From: Hawksworthiomyces lignivorus
Lineage: Eukaryota; Ascomycota; Sordariomycetes; Ophiostomatales; Ophiostomataceae
Direction of reading: 5' to 3'
NCBI GenBank assembly: GCA_002917075.1
Contig: NTMA01000016.1
Span: 434,001-498,000, forward strand
DNA length: 64,000 nucleotides
In this document: piece after piece, positions 48,162 to 58,063 of the stretch
Position numbering within the stretch: the first letter of the stretch is position 1
Layout of the letters: every line of letters begins with the position of its first letter
Translations under genes and position numbers: made by a program
Notes under the pieces: model-generated
The model's input: only the letters and a program-made list of their open reading frames with translations
The model's database searches: none
Told to the model about the DNA's origin: nothing

Positions 48162-48233
48162 GGGCCTGTGGTTTAATGGTATAACACTCCCTTAGCATGG
48201 GAGAGGTCCTGGGTTCGATTCCCAGCCGGTCCA
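48162..48233 (+). tRNA. tRNA-Ala (anticodon AGC)
   Basis: This is an intronless 72-nt cloverleaf. The acceptor strands GGGCCTG and CCGGTCC pair with one mismatch and include the G3-U70 wobble pair that identifies alanine tRNAs. The anticodon stem CTCCC/GGGAG encloses a TTAGCAT loop with AGC at 48194-48196. The T arm is CTGGG-TTCGATT-CCCAG. Internal promoters are visible: A box TGGTTTAATGG and B box GGTTCGATTCC. The CCA is not a proof of encoding, since ACCACC simply follows in the DNA. A T run (48243-48248) just downstream can serve as the Pol III terminator. Confidence 0.97.
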
Positions 48234-48242
48234 CCACCTCTC

Positions 48243-48248
48243 TTTTTT
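48243..48248 (+). terminator. Pol III terminator of tRNA-Ala
   Basis: A run of six T lies 10 bases after the mature tRNA 3' end, the usual Pol III stop signal. Confidence 0.7.
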
Positions 48249-49250
48249 GCCTCTGTAGTGCCAGCAATGGCAACTATCGGGTATCACCAACTTTCTAACA
48301 TTTTTGCCTCAGTGGGTTTTATAGGTTAAAGGCAGAAGGCGCTGTTCTGGCCGCTGTTTTCTGTTGGCGTGTTCCAGCATTTTTAGCTTCTTCTGCAGTG
48401 AAGAGTTCTTAAAAGTACTTTGTACCTGCGTAAGTAATACCTTTAACTTAGTCTTGTTTGATGAAATTGATATAAAGAGATGCACTATATAAGTCTTGGT
48501 GTGGTAAACTGGCACTTGGTGCCAGAAATAGCTAATCTTTTGTCGCTTTGGCAGTAGCAATGATTCTGTTGGGCGTACTCCGTATACACTCTCGCTCTAT
48601 GCGTTTTTCTTCACATCAACAGACTTCTGTACCTTTTTTGAAGAAAAGTGGAGCCTCAAATAAGTCAGGCTCAGCACGAATACGACGTACCACTGTATGA
48701 GTATGTAGGTATGTTGTCAAAAGGAATCCTAGTTTATTTGCAGGTATGAAGAATATCTTTACGTTGGTAATAGGCGCGAAACGATATCGCGTGGTATGGC
48801 ACAGTTTCTCCGGACTAATAAGCACCACGCTTAGGGGGATGTTGGTAGCCTAGAACCCCTGATGAACATCGTAAAACGGGGCCTGCTGGTGTCTGTAAGT
48901 TTATTGCTCTCACATCATTGGCTGGTTTAGATTCAGTGTCGCATCTCGAGGTTCCCAATACGTATGTTTACGAGCATGCTTAGGGATTAGTCCTTTGAAC
49001 ATCCCTGTCGATTTGCTCCTGCAGGTCCTGTGTATGCCCGCGCAGGCTCTTTAATGCATACAGCACAGCCATGTTTGTTTACTTGAAGCAGCCGGGAGTA
49101 AATAAACAAAAGGAAAATAGGCAGCACTTCTGGCAACTCTTTACTCTGCAGGTTCTCGTTTGTGGTGTCGAGCTTGAGTACCAACGAAAGCCTTCGAAGA
49201 CAATTTGTTTCTTACAATCTTCATTGATTTGATAACATCAAGGCAGCACG
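48249..49250. other. Intergenic upstream of the NLR
   Basis: AT-rich, with short frames only (83, 70 and 65 codons on the minus strand) and no recognisable domain. TACTCCGTATAC occurs at 48579. Confidence 0.5.
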
Positions 49251-52200
49251 ATGGTTGGACTCCCATTCCTTAGAAAGAAGCGCAAATCTCCACATGACCC
49301 GCCGGATGAAATAGGCCGCAACCAACTTCATCCCCACACAGACGCCCACTCCTCTCAAAGTGCTCGCGCCGATGACTTGAGTGACGGCGTGAAAGTTCTC
49401 TACGAACCTCCCGACGCTACAGTCGACATTTGCTTCGTTCACGGTCTGGGTGGGCACCGCACCAAGACATGGACCGCTGAGGGCCAATCGGCACCGTGGC
49501 CGCAGACTCTCCTTCCACTAAAGCTACCAACAGCCCGCATACTCACGTTCGGATACGATTCGTCTGTGTTGCGATTGTCTGTTTCCTCATCAAACCGGTT
49601 GACCGATCATGCCACGAACCTGCTACAAGACTTGGAAGGTGATAGGGACGACGCTAACTCCTCGTCGCGCCCTCTTATCTTCGTTGCACATAGCCTAGGC
49701 GGCCTGGTCTGCAAGTTGGCTCTTCGACGCTCCCGAAACAACGCCGAACGTCGCCTTCGCAGCATATTTGATAATACGAGGGGCATAATATTCTTGGGCA
49801 CGCCGCATAAAGGCTCGTGGATGGCAACGTGCGCTAAGATACCTGCGTCTGCAATCAGTTTGGTCAAATCTACCAATGTCTCATTGCTCAGCGTCTTGCA
49901 GAGCGACAACCAACTCCTTGAGTCGATCCAAGAAGAGTTCTGGGAGATGGTACGGTCATTACGGGAAGAAGGTAGAATGCTTGAGGTGGCATGCTTCTTC
50001 GAACAACTTCCTCTCTTTTCGGTCGGCATAGTCGTCTCGAAAGACTCCGCTACCCTAGAGGGATATGAGCGTGTTTCAATTCCTGCCAACCACATGGATA
50101 TGGCCAGGTTCGCCTCAGCGGACGAAAATGGATTTATCGGAGTTTCTAGAAGACTAGTGAGATGGGAGAAGTCGATTCGTCAGCTGAACCTGGGTGAGAC
50201 ACAAATACTGTCGCCCACGCGTGCAGAAACCGGAAACAGTAGACTACTTGGACGCAGGGACGAAAGCCATGATGCGGACTTAGCTCCGGCGAGCAGCGGT
50301 AAGAATTGACAGCAAGTGAGACGCGACCCATCTTCGCAGTCCAACACGTAACTAACGGTTATGCAGGCCACGACTCGATAGAACTTGCGCCAGGATCAAC
50401 TTCCAAGCACAAGGCGGTGCTGAATTCATTAAAATTCGAAGACATATATTCTCGCCATGAAAGCATCGAAGATGCCCATTCCAAAACCTGCACATGGCTT
50501 CTTGAAACCCAAGAGTACAAGAATTGGCAGGATCCAGACAAGCTTGGTGAACACCACGGCTTCCTATGGATCAATGGCAAGCCGGGTGCAGGAAAGTCAA
50601 CTTTGATGAAATATATTCTCGGCCAGACGCGGGACACGACGATGAAAACTGCTACGATTTCGTTTTTTTTTTCATGCACGGGGTAGCAATCTGGAAAAAA
50701 CAACTTTGGGCATGTACCGGTCACTCCTTTATCAGCTTTTAACGAAGTTCCATGACCTCCAGAGCGTATTGGGCGGTCTCTACGCCGAGGACGAAGAATA
50801 CGATTGGGATATCAAGAATCTTCGTCGTCTTTTCTCCGGCGCGGTATCAAAACTCGGTAAGCGGCGGTTAACCTGCTTTGTCGACGCCCTAGACGAATGC
50901 GACGGAGACCAAGTCCGAGACATGGTTCGCGACTTTGAGAAGCTGGGGCAGTCGGCTGCGACCACCAGAAGCAAACTTTACATCTGCTTTTCCAGCCGCC
51001 ATTATCCGTATATTCATATTTCGCATGGCGAGCAGCTGACGTTGGAGGCCCAGGCAGGCCACGCAGAGGATATGGAGCAATATGTTCGAACTGAGTTGAA
51101 ATTTGACTCTGACGAAAATATCGACGATCTCCGGGCCGAGGTTCTGCAAAAAGCCGACGGCATCTTCCTGTGGACGTTCTTGGTTGTGCGAATCCTGAAC
51201 AAGGAATTCGAGCGCGGCCATATGTTTGCTGTCAAGAAAAGGCTCGACGAAATCCCTCGCGAGCTTGGGGAGCTCTTCCGGGACATTTTGACGCGAGACG
51301 AGGAAAATATGGAGTATCTTCTGCTCTGTATCCAGTGGATCTTGTACGCGACGCAGCCGCTAGAAAGGAAAGAGTTTTACTGCGCACTCGTTTCCGGCAT
51401 ATGCCCAGATCCAGAGGACGCCATCACGTGGGACCGTAGCAAAGGCACCACCTCCAGGGCTACCGCCCAAGGCTTGGCCCGTTTTGTCTTGAGCTCTTCT
51501 AAGGGACTTGCCGAAATTACGCGATCCAGGCGTCCGACTGTGCAGTTCATCCACGAGTCGGTGCGCGACTACCTGATCAAAGACGGCGGTCTACAGCGCC
51601 TCTGGCCCGAATTAGGAGACAACTTTGAAGCCGTCAGCCATGATCGACTGAAGCAATGTTGCGAAGCATATCTGCGAGTTTACGCCTCTACTTTAACTGA
51701 GCCAAAGTCCGAGCTCCCAAAAACTAGTGGCAAGAAAGCAGTGACCGTGAGCGAACACGCACCCGCTCAGCTTGCTCTAGATGAGAAATCCCGAAAGGCC
51801 GAAGGCAAAGATGGAGTGGCCTCACGCAAACGGATCTCAATAATGTTCCCATTTCTCAGTTACGCAACTTCGCATGTGCTCTTCCACGCTGATTTAGCTG
51901 CGAAAGGGCTATCGCAGCGTCGCTTCCTCAAGCACTTTTCGCTGGATACGTGGATCCACTCACGTAATATATTCGAGCGTCACAAAATTAACCGCTATGA
52001 AGCTTCAATCGGATTTCTGTACATAGTCGCAGAAAAGGGCCTAACCAAGCTGGTCGATACTTTGCTTCGTCTCGGTCACAAGACAACTGGTCCAGAAGGC
52101 CGTTATAGCTACCCTCTCATAGCGGCGGCGGCGCTCGGCCACGTGGACATCGTCAAGGCGCTGGTACTCGGACCAGACAAAGCTGATGTCGAGCTACCAG

Positions 52201-53201
52201 ATCGCCTCTTACGAACGGCTCTGTCACGCGCTGCCGAGAGGGGGCATATTGCTATTGTTGAGTTCCTGCTCGGTACAGGGAAAGTTAGAGTCAACAGAGG
52301 AGATAAAACTGGGCGTACACCGCTAATACACGCCGTAAGAAAGGGGCGAATGGATGTTGTGCAAGTCTTGCTCGGTAAAGGTAAAGCTGATGCCGACAAG
52401 ACAGACAAAGCCGGTCGTACAGCACTCTCACACGCTGCTGAGAGAAATCAGCTGGCCATAGCCGAGTTGCTACTCGGTACCGGGAAAGTCCATGCGGACG
52501 CCGCAGACAAATGTGGAAATACGCCTCTGCTACATGCCGCACAAGAAGGGCATATAGACATCGTTAAGCTCTTGATTGACACAGGAGAAGTCGACGTTAC
52601 CTGGGAAAACAGGTCTAATAAGACCGCCCTAGCGCTGGCCCTTTGGAGTTGGGACAGAACTGTAGCCCAGCTGCTTCTCAATACCGGAAAGTTCGACATA
52701 AACGAACGAGATGAATTTGGCGATACGCCATTGTTAGCGTCCATGAGCAGAAACGACCATCACCGTGTCGAAAAGCTTCTCGAGCTTGACCAAGTCGACG
52801 TCGAGGCCAGAGACAGTTCCGGCTTCACGGCGTTGCTTCGGGCCGCTCAGCTCAGGGACGCGACCAGCACCCATAACCTCATAAGCATAGGCAGGGCCAA
52901 TCTCGACTGCACCGACCCTGGAGGCCGGACGCCACTTTCCTGGGCTTGTCAAAGTACAAACTGGTATCAGGTTGAAATCTTACTGGATGCAAGCACGGCC
53001 CAAGTGAACATCAAAGATAGGGACGGCCGGACGCCTCTGTCTTGGGCCGCCCAATATGGACATGTGCGTGCTGTAATGCTATTGCTATTTAAGGGCAGGG
53101 CCGACGCCAGGCTGGAAGATAACCATGGCCATCGACCACTATGGTGGGCGGTGCAAAAGAAACGCGAGGATATTATAAACTTGCTCGAGCCTCTTAGCTG
53201 A
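49251..53201 (+). CDS. NLR-type protein: alpha/beta hydrolase - NACHT - ankyrin repeats (one frameshift)
   Basis: Exon 1 is 49251-50298 and exon 2 begins at 50367 after a 68-nt intron with an ACTAAC branch. The product would be ~1290 residues. Residues ~55-290 form a SesB-like/DUF676-type serine hydrolase domain (DICFVHGLGGHRTKTW, nucleophile in VAHSLGGLVCKLAL, IIFLGTPHKGSWMA). The NLR linker SLKFEDIYSRHESIEDAHSK precedes the Walker A GKPGAGKST and Walker B LTCFVDALDECDG of a NACHT ATPase. From ~52090 on there are about ten ankyrin repeats (LSRAAERGHIAIVEFLLGTG and similar). Between Walker A and Walker B, a T10 run (50663-50672) puts downstream codons out of frame by one. Removing the offset joins SFFF to HARGSNLEKTTLGMYRS, a standard NACHT stretch. 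Fungal proteins of this layout act in allorecognition and programmed cell death. Alternatives are a sequencing error, a slippery or phase-variable site, or a young pseudogene. Confidence 0.85.
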
Positions 53202-53350
53202 CTGTGCTTCCCCCCCCTGTGTTTTAGTCGTTCCTATGATTATAGCGGAATATGTTAGAGATTAGAGGGTCAACGAGGATGTGAAGTTTTCTTGGCAATA
53301 TGGAGTTTCTTGTAGCATTTATCATGATTCTGTGCCATTATAAATAATTT

Positions 53351-53455
53351 TCCCTATAAACCGTGTCCTCGTACAAGTAATTTCTTGGCTCCGAGTTTCT
53401 TGTTTGGCAGCGGCTTTCTCAGCTAAACACAATAGGACGGGGCGAGCTGGGTTAC
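53351..53455. repeat. Diverged dispersed repeat, copy A
   Basis: About 105 bases resemble copy B at 57276-57402 in the same orientation. Shared words include CTATAAA-CGTGT, CTCGTACAA, GGCTTTCT-AGCTAAA and GGGCGAGC. It starts ~150 bases after the NLR stop. No coding potential or terminal structure was found. Confidence 0.75.
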
Positions 53456-53656
53456 ACGATGGCTAGCACGCTCGCGAGCACCTGACAGTTCACGGGATTG
53501 AGACTCCGTGACACCGAGACTAACGTGTTTGTCCTGTTTCAGGGGCTTTTTCTATTTCATGTATATATGTTTTAACTTTTATTAATTCGAAGTACAAAAA
53601 CTCGAACACAATCACTATAGATTCGTACTTATAGGAAAAGCGTGAAAGAACGACGT

Positions 53657-55223
53657 AAAGTTTCCCAAAGGTTGCCCCTACAGTTACTGGGTTGTTATCT
53701 CCCATCGCATCGGGCCCAGAGGAAGATGTGTACGAAGCACAGTTTCCCTTTTCCGCAAAGAAAAGAAACCGGCTTGCAGAAACACTCGGCTACATCTGCG
53801 GAATCGACGCCCACCGAGACCATGTCACGGCTGTAGCTGTCGATCATATTCCCGGTTACCCGGTTGAAATATTCATTGCCATCAACAAAGCAACCCCAAG
53901 CGACAACGACGATATACTTGACGATATTGTATACAGCCTCGGAGCTATATTTGAACTTTTGGGAAATTGTGCCATAGGTGCGTTTATCATACTTCCTGGT
54001 CTTCTACCTTGACGCTTGTCAACCAAATGGGACTGTTCTCTGCTTTCCAATACTGTATAGGCAACAAAATCAACAGACCCGAGACGTTGCTCCACATGAT
54101 TGTGTACCTCTCTCGATGGATGATTGTTCACCGTCTAGGTCTTCAATACCTAGCGCCACCTGGCAGGCGATGTCTTTCATTTTTTGGCAAGGCACTAGAA
54201 CGAGTTATAGATTCATTTCGATCCCAAGCCAGCTCCGCTCACCCCAACCAGACAGGAAGTGACGGCTCTAACGGCCTTGAGGATCAATTCTTACAAGACT
54301 TCTTGTCCAAGACAGAAGAGCTCATAGACACTCTTGGGCCTCTCAATGATCTCACCGCGGGTACGAATCCGAACACTGAGCAACTAGCTGTTGCCATCAT
54401 GGCTATCTATTGGTATGCCAAGAAGTATAGGAACTATCTGGAAAAATGTCTCAGCCTCGTGCCTAAAAAAATCATGGACGATCTCGCAAAGAAAAGACTG
54501 GTCCAGCGCTTCGACGAACTGGCTGCTTACTACCAGGTAGCAAGGTTTCTCTTCCAACTTGCCAGGGAACATGTGGGAAATGGTGCAGCTGATACGTTTT
54601 GGTTAAGATCTGTGAACATTATACCAGTTCGGCCCTCAGACGATGCCTTCACTTCGCCATGGGTAAGTTCGAATCAAGTCATATCTCACTTCCTAAACAT
54701 ATCAGAGAGCCTACTTGCATTTGCTAAATTACAATAGACATATGACCCTGTGCGTGGCTACCGTCGGGAATATGCGTCCAAGATCCATGCCGAGATGCAA
54801 ATTGCATCCTACTTGGATGTGCAAGATGCACAGAGGAACGTTAAACGTGCAAGCCTACTAGCTCCGACGAGCGGCTTCCCGCGTCCAGAAATCGTCTCTT
54901 CGAAGTGCGCATGCTATCTCTGCCATGGATTTTTAGTGTGTCACGGTGGGCATATTATCCCACCGACACATGGTAAATTGTACCGTGCTTGGCGGCTTTC
55001 CCATCTTGGGCCGCCGAGCGACGGCGGTTCTTCTATGTTTAGAGCGGCGTTGGATCGACTCAATGTTGTGTTGGAGCATACTGCCAATAGTGTAGGAAAT
55101 ATCAATGGTAGTCATACCTCGACACTAACAGAGGACCGTGTGTTTTACAACAGCGACGACGATGACGAGGGCAGCGACGACGGCGACAGTGGCGAAGATG
55201 CAACAGCCATTGAAAACAGCTAA
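53657..55223 (+). CDS. Predicted zinc-dependent deaminase (OTT_1508-like), 5' end unresolved
   Basis: The readable parts are a frame ending at 53977, then exons 54061-54662 and 54738-55223 (introns of 83 and 75 nt, all in phase). Together they give at least ~460 residues. The catalytic signature is in the last exon. SKIHAEMQIASYL supplies the zinc-binding His and the catalytic Glu (HAE). KCACYLCHGFLVCHGGHIIP supplies the CxxC pair, and THGKLYRAW follows as in OTT_1508-type fungal deaminases. The N-terminal part (RLAETLGYICGIDAHRDHVT) is also typical of the fungal family. An acidic Asp/Glu tail ends the protein. The family is predicted to deaminate nucleic-acid or nucleotide bases, but the substrates are unknown. 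No ATG opens the first frame (a stop lies at 53656), so an upstream exon was missed or the 5' end is lost. It is the next gene after the NLR on the same strand. Confidence 0.78.
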
Positions 55224-55785
55224 TGGAAGATACTCTTATCTTGCAGTGGTCTTAAAAATCGAAAGTAGCACGGCCAACTATTCGGTAAGGCAAGACGGAG
55301 GTGAGAGCGAGAGATCGGTAGAGTTCGGAGGTGAAGAAATTGAAGAAATTGCGGCCATGACTGCTTAGCTTCGGGGTCAGTAGTTGGGGATCATAACTGA
55401 TAGACTGCTTTCAGTAGCCAAAGAGATTTTCCAACGCTGTCTGCAGCAGGCCGTTATTTCTTTATACGGTATGCAAATCGAATCATAAACGCTACTATAA
55501 TTCAGTCTATGCTTATTCAACGAGGCTTCCAATTCGGGCTAGGAAGTTCATTGCGTGAAACGGTATCAGCTCCACTTTGCCTGTTAGCCCCGCCTTTGTT
55601 TCGTTGCTTCGTTTGCTTATATATTCACCTCAGTCTCGTTTAACAGAGGATTTCTTCCTCAGACGTGACTCTAAATGGCGAGCAGTTTTGCGTCGGTGCA
55701 TAGGCCTTCGCATAATTGTTCTTGGTGGTTGCATACAGCAAATACGCTGACCGCCTTGCTTTAAACCCCAGACCAATAAAAGCCA

Positions 55786-56070
55786 TATAAGCTGAAGAAG
55801 CTCTAGAAGCTCGAGGCAGAGAAAATAGAGAAGGCAGAGGTAGCAGACGCAGAAGAGGTAGCAGAGGTATGAGAGGTAGTAGAGGCAGGAGAGCCAGGAG
55901 AGACAGGAGAGCAAATACGGATGGGCAGAAGGGTAGAAGGGCAGATGGTCAGAGAAAGCAGAAAACGCGAAAAAACACCAAAAATGGCAAAATGAAAACG
56001 GAAAAAGAAAACAAAACAGAAAAAAGAAAACCACCAAAACCACTCCCGCCACCTAAATCACCCTGGCCAC
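55786..56070 (+). repeat. Purine-rich imperfect short tandem repeat
   Basis: A run of degenerate GAGGTAG/CAGGAGA/GCAGAG units turns into an A-rich block. It creates a spurious Arg/Lys/Pro-rich open frame at 55869-56087. No start context or domain supports a gene. Confidence 0.7.
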
Positions 56071-57275
56071 CAAAACCAGTAACCTAAGTGCCGTGTATCA
56101 TACATGAAACTTGGTGCAAAATCATGTCGAATTGAAAAAAGGGGTCTGCATAGAAATTAGCTTATTGCTGTATTCAATTAGGCTATCTGTGGTGGACTGC
56201 ATATTTTTGCTCTCCTACATGACAACGACATGGTCTAAGATACATCCTCCTTCGTTTCATCCTGTTAGACGCTTAAGGAAATGATAGGTGTAGAGAACGT
56301 GAAGAGGATGTGATAGGTGCACCCCCATTTCATCCTCTGAGCGCCGACACAGCGAGGGAAGCAATCAGTGGCTCTTGCTTTCTCCCGCAAAGCAATAGTA
56401 TGCTAGCAGGCAATAATTGGTCCGAACATATTCTGCTCTTACCTGCGCCGGGAAAAGGGGCAGGTACATGGAATGCGTGCTTATTATAATATCACACCTT
56501 GTGTAGCGCGCTATGTTCTCAGAGCCCTTCACTACTCCAACATATCCGTCTTCAAGCTTTGCGCCAACTACCATCATAGTTCTCGAAAGTAGCGCGGAAA
56601 TTAGGCCAAGTACAGAGGCATTAAAATTCTCCATAAAACCTGCTATTTATCACCCACTTGCACGGCAGTCACCGGGATGTCCTACTCAATGCGTTGTCCA
56701 ATGTCTTCGGCACCCAGCGTGAAGGACAGGACACGAACACCTACGGAGACAAGTAGACGCACACACCTGTGACCAAAGATAGCTGGGATAGGCGTACACA
56801 TAACATCGTAGATACGTTTAATTTTATGTCTGTGGATGAATTCCACGTTTCGTAATGGTACAGTTGCCTACTGCGGGACAGACGCTGGGACGGAGAGGAT
56901 CTTAGGTGGTAGCGGCATCGGATAATGGGTTGAGTGGGTTAGGCTACGTGAGTAACGTTTGAAATGACGTTGCTAATAAGACTTGTGTGGAAGATGTGTG
57001 CTCATACGGGGCCTATATAGCGTTTGACCCGGTGCCATACAAGGTGCCATACAAGTCTGGCGCGGAAATGGTGTTCTTACATAGGGTACTCGTCACGATA
57101 GTTTAATAGGAGAGGCTCTGTATTGGACATTAGGATAGGCATAAACAAATTTGTGGTGGTACGATACGGCTTCGCTGCCAATGTTCGCTCTTGTCATTTA
57201 GTAAATTGAAAGATATAACTTAATTTAGACCTGCTACTTATGGTTGATCATAAGTCTATGTCATTGCAAATAGCT

Positions 57276-57402
57276 TTCGCTATAAATCGTGTACTCGTAC
57301 AAGGTAACTTCTTGACTGTAAGTCTTATTTTGGCATTGGCTTTCTTAGCTAAAGATACTAGTACGGTGTAAGGGTACATAACACAGGGCGAGCAGGGATA
57401 CT
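57276..57402. repeat. Diverged dispersed repeat, copy B
   Basis: About 127 bases match copy A at 53351-53455 in direct orientation, with an extra ~20-base insertion near 57355-57380. The two copies bracket the deaminase gene. Confidence 0.75.
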
Positions 57403-58063
57403 CCGCAATCATTACAGTCTTTTTTTTTTTTTTTCTTTTTTTTTCTTTTTGGTTTGACAAGGGCAACTTTTAGCTATAAAATGCTACCATGATTAGGATG
57501 GATTGCCCTGGACCTGGAACTCCATAGGCTTACACCTCACCTCGTACTCGTACTTCGTACAGGTATCTACTAGGGTGCCGATACCGGTAATACCTATTGC
57601 GCTTTGTAAGTATTAGGCATATTCCCGGCTCAAGTAACATTTAAATCCTACACCAAACCTGATAATAAATATTTCTCACATTTGGTTTTCTTTTTTTTTT
57701 TTTATGGAACTTTTAACCTTATCAGCTGCAAAGGGATTATTGCTCACATTTCAGAAAGAAAATATCGAGTATGTTCTTGTGAACTCCTAGCTTGTTATGA
57801 CATCACAGCTACGCAAAACTCGAAGATGATAGCACCAGTAGACGAAGTTTAATACGTCTTACAATCGATACGAAAGATATCCAGATTCGAGAAAAGTCCT
57901 GCCCCTGGTGATGTGGACCATTGTCAGCAAAATCAAGGAAACAAAATAGTTGATGACGGCTCTCCATACGTTTATATCAAAAAAAAAAAAAAACGGAACA
58001 AACCATCTCCGTTTGGCGGCAAAAACATATCGGCTTTTATAAGAGAGACGCTTCTTTGTGCAG

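Larger units (their letters stand above)
55224..58063. other. Gene-poor AT-rich interval
   Basis: No gene was recognised. It contains a purine-rich low-complexity block, repeat copy B, poly-T tracts at 57420-57450 and 57690-57703, a tandem GGTGCCATACAA pair at ~57031-57055, and CGTACTCGTAC words at ~57285 and 57543. Confidence 0.5.

Noticed and set aside
55869..56087. 72-codon Arg/Lys/Pro-rich frame
   Set aside because: It is a product of purine-rich tandem repeats, and no start context or similarity supports it.
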